Source of the DNA: Populus alba
Lineage: Eukaryota; Streptophyta; Magnoliopsida; Malpighiales; Salicaceae
Assembly: GCF_005239225.2 (NCBI RefSeq)
Contig: NC_133288.1
Location: 22,760,169 to 22,824,168, forward strand
DNA length: 64,000 nucleotides
Direction of reading: 5' to 3'
Below the pieces are notes generated by a model. That model saw only the letters and a program-made list of their open reading frames with translations. It did not search any database and was not told where the DNA came from. The position numbers and the translations under genes were made by a program. Each line of letters starts with the position of its first letter. Within the stretch, counting starts at the first letter, position 1. Shown piece after piece: positions 12,036 through 24,006 of the stretch.

Positions 12036-15000
12036 TCAGAGCTGCAATACTAAATCTGGCTGCCGTGGTGAACCAATTGGCACACTGGAAGTAGGTGAAC
12101 CAGGCGCCATGAATCCAACATTCAGGTCTGGTGGAAATGGAACAGTACCTTGTTGATGATAGGGTAAAAATCCCTGCCAAGATGATTTGCCACCAAACCC
12201 CACATTGCGTAATGTATGAGAGTCAGAGCTGGACCCTAAAGCTGCGGAAATTCCAGGCTGCAATAATCCACTTGAAGTTTCTGACAGCATGGCCTTATTC
12301 GAGTTTAAATTGTTCCCAGGCATTGAAATGAAGGAGCTGTTACTAGGTGGAACCGCACCAAACATTTGGGAAGGCACTGCAGGGTGCAGCTTCTCCAAAC
12401 TGAACTTTCCTGTAGGTGCCACAGGCCGCGCCATCCCTATTTGAGATGAAGAATTATATCCAAATCCTCCACTGAAACCATTCATATCAGGATGAATCAT
12501 CGGTTTCTGCTGAATCGAGACAGTAGGCAAAGATTTCATCCCGCCAGTAGCACTGTTCAGTGTAGTTAACTCATTTTTAGAATTTAATCCACCAACAGTT
12601 TCTAGCATGTCTTCTTTACTCCATGTCGCATCTCTACTCGAGGAAGTTGCAGGTTGAAATCTGCTTAAATGGTTATCAGATATGGGGCTGTTTGAAACCT
12701 TATGCTTCTCCATTGTTTTATTTTCTCGTACCCACCCAGGGCCAAACTCAAATCCTGTTGGCAAGACACTTTCAATTTTCTTTGAAGCGATTCTCCAAAC
12801 AACAGGCCCAAGATCAGCAGCAAATCGAGCAAGACTTCTTGCATAACCATGCTCAGAGCTTAAACCTACCTAATGCACATCAAAGTAAAATGAAATCAGG
12901 TTACCAATAGATGAAACCGTATATTACCTATAAACTGAAAAGTGGGAAAAAAAACTGGGACAGATATATGGCTAGTGCCTATTAATTGATTGGATCATAA
13001 ACATATGCCCAACTTATGATTAAAGGAAAAAAAACATTATGGGCAAAGGCCACATGCTGCAGGGTGTACTCGCTCCTAAACAAATGGATGTGAAAAAGTC
13101 ATATTTCAGGAGACCAACATATGGAAAATCAATTTCCCGTTAGGAAACCAAAACAAAGTTCTAAAAGTTTCTTCTAACATTACCGCCATGAGTTGCTTTA
13201 GTTCTCCATCAAAGGTCATCAAGACAGATGGCTCATGGGAGTCCAGTGGATGCTTATAGGTGTCACGCTTGTTCTCGTCTAGCACAAATGGTTTCTTCCC
13301 ATACTTTATCACAGCCTTCACAACAGAAGCTGCAAGACAAGTAAATAAGTCAATAGCTGTTGGATAAAGATAGCCAATTGAAAAAAAAAAAGGTTCAGAA
13401 TGGTATGAGGACAGAATACAAAGCAAGAAGCAGAGTCAAGCACTCCCATGCCTGGAAATTCATTTTCCCATTCAGATAACCAGGTAGAATGATTTTCGTT
13501 GTTGTGGGACCCATGAGAGGCCCTGACCAATGAATCAGCAGGCTGGTACTTGTATGAAGAACTTCTTCTGAGATTGTAACCATTGGACAAGCTATTATTA
13601 TCTCCTCCAGTGGCAAGAGTTGCATCCGAGGATGCTTCAGGACCAACACGATCAACAGGAGACCTCTCAAGTGCATTTTTCAGCTTGCCTGTGCCAGGTG
13701 GCCTCCCTCTCCTCACAACTTTGGGTTGTGGTTCACTATCATCGCTATCTTGCCTAAGATTTTCAAAGTCCTTCTTTGCAATCTCTTGCATGGCCCGTGC
13801 CTAAATAAAAATTGATGGTTTTCAGAAATAACACTATCAGAAATAGAATAGTAACAGAATTGAGGCGACGCCAAACCTGTCGATAGTAAATAGTATCGGC
13901 GGAGTTGTATTGCATTGCATTTGAACAAATCAAAAGAACATCTTTCTGCACAAAAGAATTGTCAAAAGTTTCAAATGCCAGCAAGAATGACATCATACAT
14001 TTTTCCACAAGCAAACCAAGAGTACAGGAAATTGATTTCGAAGTAAATAGCTAGGTGGCAGGTAAACAAAATATGCCATTTTTCCTGGATATCCATCCTT
14101 GTGCAGTTTCATTTTGTCCACAGGAGTTCCAAGATCCCCAGATCGGACAGAATCATAATACTCTCTGTAAATGCAATCAGTTGCATTACTTGCACACATT
14201 TTGCACAAGGTCACTGCTAATCCTCACTTCAATGGTTTAATTACTCCATGATCTAACATCTGTTTTGTCTCCTGGTAATTGCTAGCAAGGAAGCAATCGA
14301 TACAAAAGTAACAAAGTGGGCTTGGTATGTTATGAAGAAAGAGACCAACAATCTGTACACATCACAGGAAATGTTTAAATATCTTCATGAGCTATTCAAG
14401 GGAAAATCATAACTTTTGCCTTAGCAGATGGCAACAAGTTCATTATGGTGGTATTTGTTAAATTTCCAAAAAGATAAATGGGGATTGGGTGTTAATGTAA
14501 CAACTCTTTCTGCAATTAACCAAACTACCAGCATAGAAAATTTTGACCATCAGATAAGGGTTTCAAGGAAACACTGTTCTACAGAGTTGAATTCTTTATT
14601 ATCTGTTATACAGTTAGACTCCGACCCAATGCAAGAATGGATGTTTTAGTATCAAACACATCTTAATTACAACATCCATTTCTTATTCAAACATCTTCTT
14701 ATGGTTTAAGAATAAATCTCTTGTCAGGTTCCACACATATCAAAAGCACTAAACAACCACATAATTGTAAGAAGTTGAAGCAGCGAAGGAGATTCTCAGA
14801 TTGTCTATCCCCAATGCATAGACTCAACTTGTCATTGATGCAACTCCACTAAGAGAAGGTGACTTACAAATCCAAGTTAGTAAGCAATATAATCTCAAAC
14901 CAACCTCAAACTGTTCCAAGTTGGTGTAGGCTCCCTCATCTAACTTTTTCCTTGCTGTAGAATAATCCATGGGATTCTCAACGATGTCGAAGTAATCAGG

Positions 15001-16446
15001 AAGCTGTACCAAAAACAATTCGGTATCAACCAATATTCAATTATCTTTCAAACAAACACAACACTGCAAAGTGATAATAAACGCACCTCTTCTGGATCCA
15101 CTGGCTCAGAGAAAACCCCGTAAGTGTCCTTCCTGCAATCAATAATTTTGCAACCAGACCAATCAAAACCCAATTGAAAGCAACTGATTAACTCAATCGT
15201 AAGAAGAAGACTTCAAAAAGAAAAGTAAAGATCTAAGCAGCTAAAAACAACACCCACTTTTGAAGCCTGTCAAGAATGAAGACCAACAACTTTTTGTCTG
15301 GCAAAGGTGTAGTGGGACCAGGCTCCACCGATGACCCTGTACACACACAAACATATATATAATATATAGCACAGTTTTAATTAATTATTTCCCAACATAC
15401 ACTTTTTAAAGACATCCCAGAAAACCCTTTTCATGAGATTTTGAGTTTGAATTGATACCATGAAGAGTGTCTGTCCCTTTCAAAACCTTTTCATCCTGCA
15501 AGAAAAAATTACAAATCAGTGATTTAAATTATTAGTGAAGAAACAATGAGGAAAGTTACAGCAAAAGCAGAGAAAGTACAGAAAAAGAAAGAAGCTTAGA
15601 ATTATTAGAGAAAAGACAAAATTAAGCTTTATAGACAACAAGATCCATGCTTCTATAATGTTGGGCACCAGACACAAGATTAAATACAACAAACAACTAA
15701 GAATAAAATATTTATGGTAAATATTCGAATTTAGCATATAAAGAAAATATTAAAAAAAAATGTATAGAAACTTGAAATCCACCACTACCAAGATTTTCAA
15801 AGTAAAAATAAATTACCAGAGAAAAAAAAAAAAAACAATTCTGACCGGGTCAAACACAACAACTCACTCCGATCCACCTCATTTAAACAACGAATAACGC
15901 GCGAAACAAATAAAAAGTATCATTCAAAAAAGCTGGAAAAAATCGTTCTGTTTTATTTTCTAATAAAAACAAAAAATAAAAGTAAAATAATAAAATTTGA
16001 GGTTAGATAATCACCAAATCATCAGATCCAGGACGGACGGCGCTGATCTTGCGCCTCCTAATTCCCTCCACGTTATTACCGCCACCAGCATTCGAATCAG
16101 AGTTTGAAGGAGCCAACGTATTGGAATTCTGGTTGTTATTTTTTTGAGAATTCAATCCTCGCAAGAGCTTATGCTTCTTCTCTTTACGCTCATCATCTTC
16201 GTCGTCTTCTTCGTCGTCGTCTCCATCAATCCATTCCGGTGCATAAGAGTTAGAGCCCCGGCGAGTGGATCGACGGTTAGGAAGGACAGGATTGGAATCG
16301 AGAGAATTAGGGTTTTCAAGGTAATTAGGGCTTTCTTGTTGTTGCTGCTGCTGCTTGAGAGAGCGTTTTTTAAGCTCTAAAAGAGAAGGTCTTCCTTTTT
16401 TCTTCTTCTTCATTGTTGTGTCTGCCATGTCTGCGATCTCACCCAT
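12036..16446 (-). CDS. BRD1: Bromodomain protein, BRD1/BRD2-type SWI/SNF subunit
   Basis: Nuclear acetyl-lysine reader; Arabidopsis BRD1, BRD2 and BRD13 are subunits of plant SWI/SNF remodelling complexes. Nine exons keep phase: 16015-16446, 15459-15495, 15258-15336, 15087-15132, 14905-15003, 13877-13945, 13452-13800, 13184-13329, 12036-12869, for 696 aa. The N-terminus is basic (KKKKKGRPSLLELKKRSL), then comes a Gln run, RRSTRRG and an acidic patch. The bromodomain covers about residues 150-260, with LPDYFDIVENPMDY in the ZA region and MQYNSADTIYYRQA carrying the conserved acetyl-lysine-binding Asn. After it come an AT-hook-like RRGRPPGTGK, a conserved segment around KAVIKYGKKPF, and a Ser/Gly/Pro-rich tail. 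Intron 7 is best explained by a GC donor (CAG|GCATGG); a GT donor 8 nt further on with an acceptor 11 nt downstream also keeps frame. Synteny with At1g20670 supports the name. Confidence 0.93.
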
Positions 16447-17939
16447 TCCTCTCCTCCTCTCTTTCTCTCGGGCGTTTTTTTTTTAGTGCTAGAAGTATTT
16501 TATTTTTTTAGCGTGTGGGATGGTTGGCAATTGTGAAACGTACGGACCGCGGGAGAAAGATGGTCACGTGATGCGGGGTGCGAGAGACGCGTGGTTTAAA
16601 TGGATTTTAGCATAGCTATAAAAATCCAAACTAGCCCGGCTGATCGACCCAGTATTCAACAGCTGAAATTACGAGTCTTGAAAACAGGCAACGTTTTGAG
16701 AACATTACTGGATGGCAATTTGACAGGATAAAACAAACAGGTAATTTGGGCCGTGGCATGAGCTTCGAGTCGTGGGCCTAGCCGACTGGGCTTTAGAAGG
16801 TTCAAACTACCTTAGCATCATTTAACCTTGTGAGAGTAATCTTAAGCGACTGGACATTGGAGTTTCCTTGAAGAGACAGACGATACTCAATTCTTTTCGT
16901 GTGACCAACCAAATCGAGATTCCATCTACTTAAAGTGGTTGATCTCGTTATAAAGGGATTGCCTCAGTTTAAGATTCAAGGTGTGTTTGGGAAGTCAAAT
17001 TTTTTTTTTAAAAAATAGATTTTGATCTGATAAATCAAAAATAATTTTTAAAAAATAAAAAAAAAATTATTTTGTTGTATTTCTAACCAAAAAAACACTT
17101 TAAATCATCACCGCTACCATAATCCTTACTAAAAAGTTTCGCTTTCAATTCATAAAAAGGATGAGAAAATAAAAAAAGTATGAATTTAAAATAAAATCAA
17201 GTGAAAATTAACCCCATCAACCAAATAGGTCAATCAATGACTAAATTAACCCCAGCTTGATTTAAGAGAAAAAAGATGAAAGAAACGATATCATGTTTTA
17301 TTTACTCACGAACAAAACCTTTGAACAGGTTTTAATAACTCTTACTACTGTCATTTAGAAATTAACAAAGAAGGAATTGTCGAGAGTGCTCTCCATCCAC
17401 GTTGAAGTTTCCTTTTCATGTCCTTAAGCATAAACCTTGGTGAGAGTGTGATTGCTCAGTGGGGGAGATGGGGCCTTCTTGCATGGCCGAATCGTGCAAG
17501 AGTAGGATTTAGGGCCGGCCGATCTGAAAAATGATGGCACATAGTATGGTACATGCCTGGAAACTGTATCACGTACCTTGCCCTAACACATGCGAGGTAG
17601 TCTAACTGCCACCTCCTGGTGCCGCACAAGCTGGTGGCAGTTCTTGAATTCATTGCCCTTTTGTTTCTTGTCTCTGTCCCTTTTCCTCTCTGGTTATGCA
17701 TTGAATGTTGCTTCAAATACGAGGAGGAGGAGTTGTTGTTTGTGTTGTGTGTACCTAACTCAGTGCCCGTTTGAGGAAAAAAAAGAAAGAAAAAAGAGTT
17801 CATCCATCTAGAAGTCTCCATCAACCTCTAGACAACTGACGCGACCATGGAAACATTAAACAGCAGCGAATAACCCTAGGGTGGTGTTTCCACCGACGCA
17901 ACGCGCAATTACAGGCCTCGAAAAATAAGTCAGCAGTTA
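16447..17939. other. Intergenic, bromodomain gene 5' flank
   Basis: The first 300 bp upstream of the ATG includes a pyrimidine-rich leader and should hold the promoter. An open frame at 17456-17824 (minus) is 122 codons but has no recognisable domain; a perfect 10-bp inverted repeat lies inside it at 17604-17642. Confidence 0.5.
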
Positions 17940-18060
17940 CTTTTCTGCTAATAATATTTTTTTATTTTTTTAAAAATTATTTTTAATATTAGCATATTAA
18001 AACAATTTAAAAAATACAAACCGTATTAAATTTTAATAATAAAAACAACTTTTAAATTGA
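17940..18060. repeat. Dispersed AT-rich foldback-type repeat, copy 5 (partial)
   Basis: Carries TTTTTAAAAATTATTTTTAA, then TATTAGCATATTAAAACAAT, the family core, but only one arm is recognisable. Confidence 0.5.
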
Positions 18061-18394
18061 GAGAGGAAGGATTGGTGGCTGAAATAAAAAATATTAATAG
18101 AAAAGAAATGCAGCAATTTTCCAATAATAAGCATGGTTGTTCAGTCTAAAATTAACAGAGTAGATATAATAAAAATAAAAAAAGAAATTGGTGGCTGAAA
18201 TGAAAAATATTAGAAGAAAAATAAATGGATAACGAGACAACCCACGGTGTTTTTTATGAGTTCTTTTTTTTATTTTTAATGTAACTGTAACAAGGAATTT
18301 ATGGTTTTATAATAAGTCTGTAACTCAATAAAGGTTTCAAAATTCAAAATGTAAATACTATTTTTTAGTGGAAATTTTTGGACATCATAATAAT
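18061..18394. other. Intergenic
   Basis: AT-rich. A phrase of about 26 bp, GGTGGCTGAAATAAAAAATA plus TTA, occurs at 18074 and again, slightly altered, at 18189. No gene seen. Confidence 0.45.
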
Positions 18395-18545
18395 TGTTTT
18401 TTAAAGTTTTTTTATTTGAAAATATATTAAAATAATATTTTTTATTTAAAAAAAAATTATTTTTGATATCAGTATATTAAAATAATTTTAAAATATCAAA
18501 AAATATTAATTATAAATAAATAAAAATTATTTTTTTTATTAAAAA
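18395..18545. repeat. Dispersed AT-rich foldback-type repeat, copy 6
   Basis: Shows TTTGAAAATATATTAAAATA, then TTATTTTTGATATCAGTATA, then ATTAAAATAATTTTAAAATA: the family core in its most conserved form, with a poly-A edge. Confidence 0.6.
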
Positions 18546-19900
18546 AAAAAAACCATGTATAGCCATTAAAACTCAGTGCTCGTCGTCCTTTATTCGCGAT
18601 AAGATGTCTTCCTTTCCCACTCAATCTATTTCAGGCCTCGATCTTTCAAATCACATCGTTGCTCGTCTGTCTTTCACTCTTTCCTTTTTGGGAAAAACTT
18701 CCATTAATGAATAAAAGTTGATTTAATTTGGCAAAATATATCGTGGGTGTTGTTTACTCATAGTTTGCTCACCCTTTCTTCAATTAGCAGCTAATTAAAT
18801 GGATGCACTGCTTTTAGAGTGTGTTTATCTACATGGCAGCTGTTGAGTTTGAAAGAAATCACATAAAATTATATTTAACTAAAGTGTTAGCTAGTGTTTT
18901 TTTTAAAACATGAACCTTACCAAAAAAAAAAAAAGATAGGAACTCAATTTCAAGAGAAACATCTTGCACCAGCTTTCTAACCTCACCTAAATTTCTTGTG
19001 TTATTTATGGAAAGTGAATTAAATTTATTTTTTACTGTTCATGAACAGTAAAAAAAATATTTATTGTTCATGGTCAAACTAGATATACAATCAAAATCTA
19101 GATGTATTTGACTGGATCCAACTTATTATTTTTATTTGTAATTTTATTTTATTTGAAAAATTAGTGTTTAACAATATTTAATGACACTGCATAAATTAAA
19201 AGGAGATCGTATAATGATATAGCATTTGCAGAATTTGATTGTAATCTCAATTTTGCTCCCAATTATATTTTACCTGATTTTATTGCACTCTCAAAAAACC
19301 ATGCAAACTGTAGTCATTGTCAAATGAATTTCATACGTGATGGAATTATAGATAGTTTAATGGAACAATAAAAAATATTTTACATAAAGTATTATTTATT
19401 TCATGATGTAACAGCAGTAGTTAAATTTATAATATTTAAATTCAAAACCATCAATATTCATATATATCTTTTTTAGTTGTTCGATAACCTCAATTTGTAA
19501 AGTATTCTTAATTAAACATATTAAACTATTTTTTATTCAACATCAATTTCAACTTCATTTTTAATTAAACATGTATAAATATCAAACCAATTTCAACCAA
19601 AAGATTTTTTTATAAAATAATATTTTACAAATCATAACTATAAAAACTATCACTATACCAAGCACATTTTTAATATTGATATTGCATCACGTTTGGTTAA
19701 CATTTCAAAGAGATAAAAACGAATTACATTAAATAAATATATCCTTAAGATAATATTTTATAATTCTGACAGAGATACATGTTTTATGTATCATTACTAT
19801 CTTCATATCTTCTAGTCCAAAAAACCCGCTAGATATGTAGCGAACATGCCCATCAAAATCACCATGAGTTTCTTTAGGTGGCGCCAATGGTTTATAGCCC
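18546..19900. other. Intergenic
   Basis: No gene supported. A 28-bp perfect palindrome is at 19028-19055. Confidence 0.5.
19028..19055. repeat. 28-bp perfect palindrome
   Basis: Two 14-bp arms (TTTTTTACTGTTCA and its exact complement) meet at 19041/19042 with no spacer. A second, single TATTGTTCATGG follows about 20 bp downstream. This may be an internal part of a degraded foldback element. Confidence 0.9.
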
Positions 19901-20180
19901 ATGGATAGCTACACGTATACACAGGGTTTTGCTCTGGTTTTTATTTTCTTTACATTCATTCATATCACAAAGAAAGTTTGGACCCCACTGGATCATCTGG
20001 ACTCTTTTTTATTATTATTATTTTTTGCGCAATATTTGCTTATATATAGTCTAAGGTGTCAAGAACACGGAAACATAGATATTTGATGCTCATTGTTTTT
20101 GTTCCCCTTGTATCCAAGTTCTTTCTTCTTCTTCTTCTTCTTCCATCAATTTATTGACTGCAAGTCCATTGAATTGAATA
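19901..20180 (+). promoter_or_regulatory. Core promoter and 5' leader of the NRDE gene
   Basis: A TATA box (TATATATA) at 20041-20048 lies 130 bp before the ATG, followed by a CTT/TTC microsatellite at about 20124-20145 in the presumed leader. Confidence 0.6.
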
Positions 20181-21978
20181 ATGTGCATAGCAGCTTTTAT
20201 ATGGCAAGCTCATCCACTCTATCCCCTGCTCCTCTTGCAGAACAGAGATGAGTATCACAACAGGCAAGCTCACCTTTATTGGCTTTATTGATATTTTCTT
20301 CTGTGGTTTAATGGAGATGATTGTGATGTTGTTTCCTGTCCGTGCATTTTATGAAGGCCGACAGAGCCAGCGGCATGGTGGGATGGTAGTGAAATATTGG
20401 GAGGGAGAGATGCGGTGGCAGGAGGAACATGGCTGGCTTGTTCGAGGACAGGAAGAGTGGCTTTCATTACAAATGTGCTAGAGCTCCATCCATTACCAGA
20501 GGCAAAGAGTCGTGGGGAACTCCCTGTTCTTTTCTTGGAGGTAACCCTATTCATCCTCAAACCATTTATTGGACCATTACACTTGCTAGTCTTCCAGGAA
20601 TTAGCTAAAAAAACTCAGTGCTGTACTGTCCTGTCTCTAGATTTCATTGTTAAGAATAATCTTCACAGTTGAGTGGTTTCCACATTGGAAACATCGAATT
20701 AACAGTTGGATTGCTCTAATGGAAGTTTACTGATCATAAGTTTGTTTTCATCAATATGTTAATAGCAGTATCAATGGAAGCTGGCTCTACCTAAGATTTA
20801 CACTTCTTTCTTTAGACTTTGGCCCACTAGTACTTTTTTAGGTTAAGAGATAGCAGTACTTTAAGTGGCTGCATGGCCAGGCCACTTTAGGTTTTGAGTG
20901 GTAAAATTAGATTTATGGTATAATTTTCACAGGGCCTTTCTGACTACAACACAAACGGTAACTTTTGGCAAGCATAAAAATAAGTAATTATGCATACTTG
21001 CAGACTTTATATTTTATGTTTGATTTTACAAGATACATTGCCTAAGATACGAGCAGGAACATGTACATGTAAGGATAATTGGAAAAATGCAAAAGACTGG
21101 AAAATTGACAGGGATTGATTCTAAATTTGTCACTTACTCACCTTGTTTCGTTTCCAAAACATTGCAGAGCACAAAGAGTCCGAAGGAATTCGCCGAGGGA
21201 CTGGTGAAAGATGTCCATCAGTACAATGGGTTCAACCTGATCTTAGCTGACATTTCATCCAAAAGCATGGTCTATCTCTCCAACAGGCCCAAAGGCGAAC
21301 CTGCTGTCATTCAAGAGGTTTCTCCTGGCCTTCATGTGCTTTCAAATGCAAAGCTGGACTCCCCCTGGCACAAGGTCAGGAATGCATTGCACTTCAATAC
21401 ATTAATAAAACTAACAACCCAGATAAAATAAAAGGGAATACAAAAAAGAATCCAAATTGGCCATATTGAAGATCTATGAAGTAGGTGGTTTTGGATGAGA
21501 AAGGAGACAGCAAATTCAGTAGCAAATATTCAGTTGGTCCCATTTTTTCACTCTGCAGGTACAGCGCCTTGGACTCAATTTGAAGGATCTGCTTGGCAAA
21601 TATGGTGAAAGTGAAATACCTGTGAAGGAGGTGCTGGAAAAACTAATGAGGGACAAAGTTAAGGCTGACAAAAGCAGGTTGCCGGGTATCTGCTCTATTG
21701 ACTGGGAATTCAATCTAAGCTCCATATTTGTTGAAATAGACACCCCACTGGTAAAAATTAACATGTTTGATTTACCACTTAATCACTCCATGAGAACCCT
21801 TCGCCTTATAATCATTAATTAATACTTATTGTCTAACGAACAGGGATGCTATGGCACAAGGAGCACTGCTGCACTGACGATAAGAGCAGGTGGAGAAGTA
21901 AGCTTTTATGAAATCTATCTTGAAAAGGGCGTCTGGAAGGAAAGCACTGTGAACTATCGCATTCCAAAGCAGAATTAG
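20181..21978 (+). CDS. NRDE/TANGO2-like protein (DUF833)
   Basis: Member of the NRDE family (PF05742). Animal TANGO2 is linked to lipid and Golgi homeostasis; the biochemical role in plants is not settled. Five exons give 266 aa: 20181-20263, 20357-20540, 21168-21374, 21559-21750, 21844-21978. The protein begins MCIAAFIWQAHPLYPLLLLQ and carries the family-defining NRDE motif at residues 21-24, next to an expected N-terminal nucleophile-like Cys at residue 2. Conserved blocks follow: WWDGSEILGGRDAVAGGTWL, FITNVLELHPLP, and SRGELPVLFLE. The C-terminal exon begins GCYGTRSTAALTI. Intron 1 (20264-20356, 93 bp) must use a GC donor (ACAG|GCAAGC) because no GT donor restores the frame. Length matches the plant family. 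Synteny with Arabidopsis At1g20680 agrees. It lies tail to tail with the PPR gene. Confidence 0.93.
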
Positions 21979-22479
21979 ATTTGAGATAGAGATGGTTGGA
22001 CTGATTAAGAGAATATAAATAAGAGGTGGCACATTCATCAATTGCATGTGTTTGTGCGGCTTGGTTAATGCATTCTGTAAATGCGGGTTGGCAGATCAGA
22101 TGGTTTATCATAATCATTTATATCAGTTACGCAATTCTATACGTGGAATGTGGGCAAAACACAAAGGTCGATTTTTTTTTTCAAGAACAATGCAATGCTA
22201 GTAGATGAAGGGTCCGAGAAGCTGCCAAAATAACCTCCATAAACTAGAATTAACAGCTAGTCTAAGTGAGAGTTTGTCATTTGATGTCCCAGGCATCGAG
22301 AAAAGTTCAAACTAACATGTGCAACGCGTTCACGTAATATTGTTCAAATGGGCATACCGCTATGCATGAATAATTAAATGATAAAAGCAGTGCTCAATAA
22401 ATTACAGTGGAGTTGTTTCAAATCTCATAAGTTGCCCATCAGAAATTATTAACTGTCAAGTAATTCCTTTATTCTTGCA
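21979..22479. other. Convergent 3' intergenic region
   Basis: About 500 bp shared by the 3' ends of the NRDE gene (+) and the PPR gene (-). No other gene seen. Confidence 0.6.
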
Positions 22480-24006
22480 CTAAAATGGTAATGTCTGTGT
22501 TTCCTCTGTGTTTGTTTCAACTAACCTCGTTTCTCTTTTGAGTTGCAACAACCCTGCTGTCATTTCCTTGCTAAACTTGAATCCTGCCATTTCTGCCTCC
22601 TTCCACACCTCCTTGCACTTTGCCAGCCGTCCAGAAACCATATAAAGTGTAATCAAGTTCCTGTATATGTCATATGTCGGTGAGAGGCCTGCTTCCTTGA
22701 GTTTCGAAAAGTATCTTACAGCCCTCGGCAGATCATTCAAGGCAACAAAAAGCTTTATAACCACACGATAAGCCGTGAGATCAAAGAGACAATCTGAACC
22801 CTCCATTTCCCAAACTACAGCCAACGCCTCCCTATATTTACTCTCTGAGTAACGACTGTGAATAAGAGTAGTGTACATAACTACGCTTGGCTCATGCCCA
22901 GATTGTCTAAACCAGTTAAACAGGCTTTCCACAGCTTCAAATTTCCCAAGCTTAATGCAAACTTTCATTACAGCAGTACAATCCTGCTGGCTTAAATTCA
23001 AATCTTCTCTTTCCGCAAGTTCATCCAATAAGGCTTCTGCAAGCACATGTTTATCGGGGTTCTTCCCCAGCTCCAGTATAATCTTTGCATACACGCTAGG
23101 GTCTAACATTCTTTTACCATCCTTGGCAACTGAAATAAGCTTCCAGGCAAGCTTTAAGCTACCACCTCTAATCAACCCTTTAACCATTGCTTCAATCACT
23201 CGCCTGCTGGCCAAATTAGTAAACTTCTCCAAGTTGAATGGCACTTTCAAGTCATGGTTCCTTGCCAAAACTTCAACTGTGGAAGCCAAAACACGATCAT
23301 CAGGGAAAAGCCGAGGCTGCTTCTGAACCCAGCAGAATGTCTGCAGAGCTCTCTCAGGAAGACCCAGATGACCCAACTCTCGAATTGTTAAGGATAATGA
23401 CCCCTTGTGCAGGTAACGAGAGCAGTTATCAAGAACTACAGACACATCTTGATCTGGGCTAAGGCGTTTAATCTCCTTGGCTAGACCGATAAGAAAACTT
23501 GGGTTCTTATAAATTTGACTGGATATAGATGCCCGACTCAAGGAAACCTGTTTATTAACATGTTTTTTCGGTGCAGGAAGTCCTAAAGGTCTTAACTTGT
23601 AAGGAACAGGAAGAGGGAGAGGTCTTTCTCTACCTAGTTTCCCAGGTTTTTGAGGGATTCTCCCCCGAAAAAGAGATGATATTGCTTCAATCTCTTCTGA
23701 TTCCCAAACTATCTCGCCATTATCTACTTCAAATTCCTCCTCCTCCTCCTCCTCTTCAGTCAAGTCATCACTGTGATCTTGAACTGAATCTGTTTGAGGC
23801 TTCTTCAAGAACAAATTCACCCCAAAATCAGGAGGAAGCTTGGAGCGTCGCGGATAACGAATGTTTTTAGGTATCTTTCTGTAGCAGATTCTTGTACTGG
23901 AATGTGCCATCAAAATCATGCTGCTACTCTTTAAGACATTACTTGCCGTTGGCAGTATAGGGTTTAAACTGATAGATGTCAACTTCCAGTCCATTGCCTT
24001 GGACAT
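22480..24006 (-). CDS. P-class pentatricopeptide repeat protein
   Basis: Intronless gene for a 508-aa PPR protein, a family of organellar RNA-binding proteins acting in transcript processing or stability. The first 60 residues are rich in Ser, Arg and Lys with few acidic residues, compatible with a plastid or mitochondrial transit peptide. A conserved block LPPDFGVNLFLKK follows, then an acidic run of eight Glu near residue 85, and helix pairs typical of P-type repeats over about residues 290-490, for example SVVMYTTLIHSRYSESKYRE and TYDIYRNLITLYMVSGRLAK. No E/DYW editing domain is present. It reminds me of Arabidopsis At2g01860 (EMB975), from memory. Start could be Met1 or Met5. It is outside the conserved Arabidopsis order of its neighbours. 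Confidence 0.9.
   Translation of the reverse strand: MSKAMDWKLTSISLNPILPTASNVLKSSSMILMAHSSTRICYRKIPKNIRYPRRSKLPPDFGVNLFLKKPQTDSVQDHSDDLTEEEEEEEEFEVDNGEIVWESEEIEAISSLFRGRIPQKPGKLGRERPLPLPVPYKLRPLGLPAPKKHVNKQVSLSRASISSQIYKNPSFLIGLAKEIKRLSPDQDVSVVLDNCSRYLHKGSLSLTIRELGHLGLPERALQTFCWVQKQPRLFPDDRVLASTVEVLARNHDLKVPFNLEKFTNLASRRVIEAMVKGLIRGGSLKLAWKLISVAKDGKRMLDPSVYAKIILELGKNPDKHVLAEALLDELAEREDLNLSQQDCTAVMKVCIKLGKFEAVESLFNWFRQSGHEPSVVMYTTLIHSRYSESKYREALAVVWEMEGSDCLFDLTAYRVVIKLFVALNDLPRAVRYFSKLKEAGLSPTYDIYRNLITLYMVSGRLAKCKEVWKEAEMAGFKFSKEMTAGLLQLKRETRLVETNTEETQTLPF

Noticed and set aside
17456..17824. 122-codon open frame on the minus strand
   Set aside because: No recognisable domain, biased composition, and no splice-compatible extension; likely chance in a less AT-rich patch.
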